From the NCBI GenBank assembly GCA_022866585.1, contig JALHUP010000339.1:1-6623 (forward strand): a stretch of 6,623 nt of DNA, written 5' to 3'. Origin of the DNA: Candidatus Zixiibacteriota bacterium (GTDB lineage: Bacteria; Zixibacteria; MSB-5A5; SM1-73). Shown piece by piece: positions 5,513 to 6,623 of the stretch (position 1 is its first letter; each line of letters starts with the position of its first letter). The translations under genes and the position numbers were made by a program. Under the pieces are notes generated by a model. It had not been told where the DNA came from, did not search any database, and was given only the letters and a program-made list of their open reading frames with translations.

Positions 5513-6217
5513 TCAATGTATCTTAAATGAGGCTCTGACCGTGACGGTGATATCCTTCTGCTTGGTTTGAGTGTTATACATTCCGTAATCGCTGACCTCG
5601 GTGGAGAAGGGTTCGGTGATCTGAAACACTCCCACCCTCAAACTGGTGACGTTGCCGAGATGGACGTTTGAATTTCGAGCAATCTCGGAAGCTCGTTTTT
5701 GTGCATCCTTAGTGGCTTCAGCCAAAAGCTCCATTTTGATATCGGATAATTTGGAATAGAAATATTCCAGATTAGAGTTTTGTAAAATGATGCCTTTGTC
5801 AATTAGGGCGGCTGGATTCAGCGCTATGTCCTCCACCGCCGCGATATTGGAGGTAATGACAAAGACGCCCTGCTGGAGATTGTATCCGGAAATTTGACCT
5901 TCACGGGAGTAATTAGATAAAGTATTTATGGGCTGAATGGTGAGTTCCTTCTCTTGAAGTCCTTTTTCCGAAAAAAGCTTTTTCAAGAATTGCAGATCAT
6001 TTTGGATAAGCAAGTAGCCGCTGCTGACATCGTTAAGTCCGGTATTGCGGCCGATTGTGATCCGCCACTTTACGATGTCCGAATCGAATCGTTTGGTAGC
6101 CATTCCGACAACATTGATGGTATCGTCCGATGATCTGGCATTATAAAAAAAGATGCCGAAAACCAAAGCGGCCACAATTAGGCTAGCGCTCAGCAATATG
6201 ACATGTCCAGTTTTCAT
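5513..6217 (-). CDS. SIMPL-domain (DUF541, YggE-like) anchored protein
   Basis: The protein is 234 residues, close to the usual length of YggE-like proteins. It begins with MKTGH and a hydrophobic segment (about 6-25), a signal peptide or N-terminal anchor. The SIMPL domain then spans most of the remainder. The typical first strand INVVGMATKRFDSDIVKWRI is at 34-53, the second half includes the helix EATKDAQKRASEIARNSNV, and the last strand is DITVTVRASFKI. Family members are exported or membrane-attached and have been linked to oxidative stress protection and, in one mammalian case, to signalling. No enzymatic activity is established. The ATG at 6217 is supported by a strong Shine-Dalgarno sequence. 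It is the first gene of the minus-strand series and probably has its own promoter in the 400-bp upstream gap. Confidence 0.88.
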   Translation of the reverse strand: MKTGHVILLSASLIVAALVFGIFFYNARSSDDTINVVGMATKRFDSDIVKWRITIGRNTGLNDVSSGYLLIQNDLQFLKKLFSEKGLQEKELTIQPINTLSNYSREGQISGYNLQQGVFVITSNIAAVEDIALNPAALIDKGIILQNSNLEYFYSKLSDIKMELLAEATKDAQKRASEIARNSNVHLGNVTSLRVGVFQITEPFSTEVSDYGMYNTQTKQKDITVTVRASFKIH

Positions 6218-6220
6218 GAC

Positions 6221-6226
6221 TCCTCC
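6221..6226 (-). promoter_or_regulatory. Shine-Dalgarno site of the SIMPL gene
   Basis: On the minus strand GGAGGA is followed by GTC and then the ATG at 6217. It is the only strong Shine-Dalgarno sequence in the window and fixes that start. The other three minus-strand genes lack anything similar, which suggests coupling, leaderless-like initiation or sequence-independent initiation for them. Confidence 0.8.
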
Positions 6227-6255
6227 ATTTAAAATTTATTCGGATTTCAAATACT

Positions 6256-6279
6256 ATTACCGCAATTGAGTTGCGTAAT
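6256..6279. repeat. Bulged hairpin in the SIMPL gene leader region
   Basis: ATTAC (6256-6260) pairs with GTAAT (6275-6279), and GCAA (6262-6265) pairs with TTGC (6271-6274). C6261 is bulged and the loop is TTGAG. It resembles the hairpin at 6444-6461 (both read CCGCAAT, then a loop, then TTGCGTAA) but lacks the GTAG/GGAG foot. It may be a decayed REP-like copy, or a leader structure about 40 nt upstream of the SIMPL start. Confidence 0.5.
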
Positions 6280-6328
6280 TTTAAGACGATCTTCTCGAAA
6301 AAAGTTGCTCATTAGGTAAACTTATATT

Positions 6329-6334
6329 TGTCAA
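6329..6334 (-). promoter_or_regulatory. TTGACA -35-like hexamer upstream of the SIMPL gene
   Basis: On the minus strand CCTTGACAAAT repeats the 11-mer found upstream of the TPR-propeller gene. It lies about 110 nt before the ATG at 6217. No good TATAAT-like hexamer is visible at 16-18 nt, and TAAT occurs at about 14 nt. This is a candidate promoter element only. Confidence 0.3.
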
Positions 6335-6438
6335 GGAAACAAAACCGTGTCTCTTTATATCTCTCCCCCTATGCGTATGCATCTTCGATCCTCCCCCTCT
6401 CCACACTTGAGACTGTGTCATAATTGTGTTTTGAGATT

Positions 6439-6461
6439 GTAGCCGCAATCCTTAGATTGCG
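6439..6461 (+). repeat. REP-like hairpin, GTAG type, single
   Basis: GTAG (6439-6442) and one C are followed by a perfect 7-bp stem, CGCAATC 6444-6450 pairing with GATTGCG 6455-6461, with loop CTTA. The spacing of foot, spacer, stem and loop equals that of the GGAG-type copies at 1327, 2481, 4135 and 4195, although the stem sequence differs. No inverted partner is seen nearby. Confidence 0.7.
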
Positions 6462-6556
6462 TAAGTCATTGGAATTCAACAGCTCGATTTCGCAGACTAA
6501 AGGGACTGTTGAAAAAGTCGTTTAAAAGGTTATTTTTTTGATCTACTATGTATCAT

Positions 6557-6600
6557 ACCCAACGAATGTTAACGATTTCTCTATAAAAGTTCGTTTGGGT
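6557..6600. repeat. Imperfect inverted repeat near the right edge
   Basis: ACCCAACGAA (6557-6566) is complementary to TTCGTTTGGGT (6590-6600) apart from one extra base, giving a stem of about 10 bp around a 23-nt AT-rich loop that includes TATAAA (6582-6587). The stem ends one base before a boxA-like motif. A processing stem, a terminator-like leader structure or a transposon end are all possible. Confidence 0.5.
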
Positions 6601-6601
6601 C

Positions 6602-6614
6602 GGTTCTTTGAAAA
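6602..6614 (+). promoter_or_regulatory. boxA-like antitermination motif, reading out of the window
   Basis: GGTTCTTTGAAAA matches the E. coli rrn boxA core TGCTCTTTAACAA at 9 of 13 positions and is followed by CTGAATAAG at the window edge. Sequences of the type TTCTTTGAAAACTGAATA occur in leaders and 16S-23S spacers of many bacterial rRNA operons. The motif is short and the gene it would serve is not in the window, so this remains a candidate. Confidence 0.35.
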
Positions 6615-6623
6615 CTGAATAAG

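Larger units (their letters stand above)
6218..6623. other. Intergenic region upstream of the SIMPL gene, no gene seen
   Basis: This 406-bp gap runs to the window edge and contains no convincing coding frame on either strand. It holds the SIMPL Shine-Dalgarno site, a bulged hairpin (6256-6279), a TTGACA-like hexamer (6329-6334, minus), a pyrimidine-rich stretch in which CTCCCCCT occurs twice (6363-6402), a GTAG-type REP-like hairpin (6439-6461), GGGACTGTTGAAAAAGTC at 6502-6519, an imperfect inverted repeat (6557-6600) and a boxA-like motif (6602-6614). Confidence 0.7.

Overview
This is bacterial DNA of moderate-to-low GC, probably from an uncultured Gram-negative-type lineage. That is inferred from a lipoprotein with a clear lipobox, several membrane-anchored propeller or SIMPL proteins, one strong GGAGGA ribosome binding site, and intergenic regions full of short palindromes. 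I cannot fix the phylum from the sequence alone.

Layout. The left edge holds the last 270 codons of a butyrate kinase gene (+ strand, 2-814). Facing it are four co-directional minus-strand genes. In transcription order they are a SIMPL-domain (YggE-like) anchored protein (6217-5513), an NHL-repeat lipoprotein (5403-4288), a membrane-anchored TPR plus six-bladed TolB-like propeller protein (4022-2541) and an M50 site-2-type intramembrane metalloprotease (2458-1364). All four products carry an export or membrane signal, so the cluster looks directed at the cell envelope. No pathway can be assigned beyond that. The gaps between them (109, 265 and 82 bp) are wide for a tight operon and each contains an inverted pair of palindromes.

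The most notable content is intergenic. Seven well-formed hairpins, plus two weaker ones, share one plan: a GTAG or GGAG tetranucleotide, usually one spacer base, then a stem of about 7 bp with a 4-6 nt loop. Three sites hold inverted pairs (2481-2528, 4135-4217, 5426-5481), one site holds two in the same orientation (1298-1349), and one is single (6439-6461). GTAG/GGAG at the hairpin foot and inverted pairing are hallmarks of REP/BIME elements mobilised by RAYT (TnpA-REP) transposases, but here the stem sequences differ strongly between neighbouring copies. The pair at 4135-4217 sits inside a larger nested inverted repeat (4115-4251).

The convergent gap (815-1363) also holds a four-unit 9-bp tandem repeat and a diverged array with a period of about 95 bp. 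The right gap (6218-6623) ends in an imperfect inverted repeat followed by a boxA-like motif pointing out of the window, which may be the leader of an rRNA operon or another structured locus just beyond the edge.
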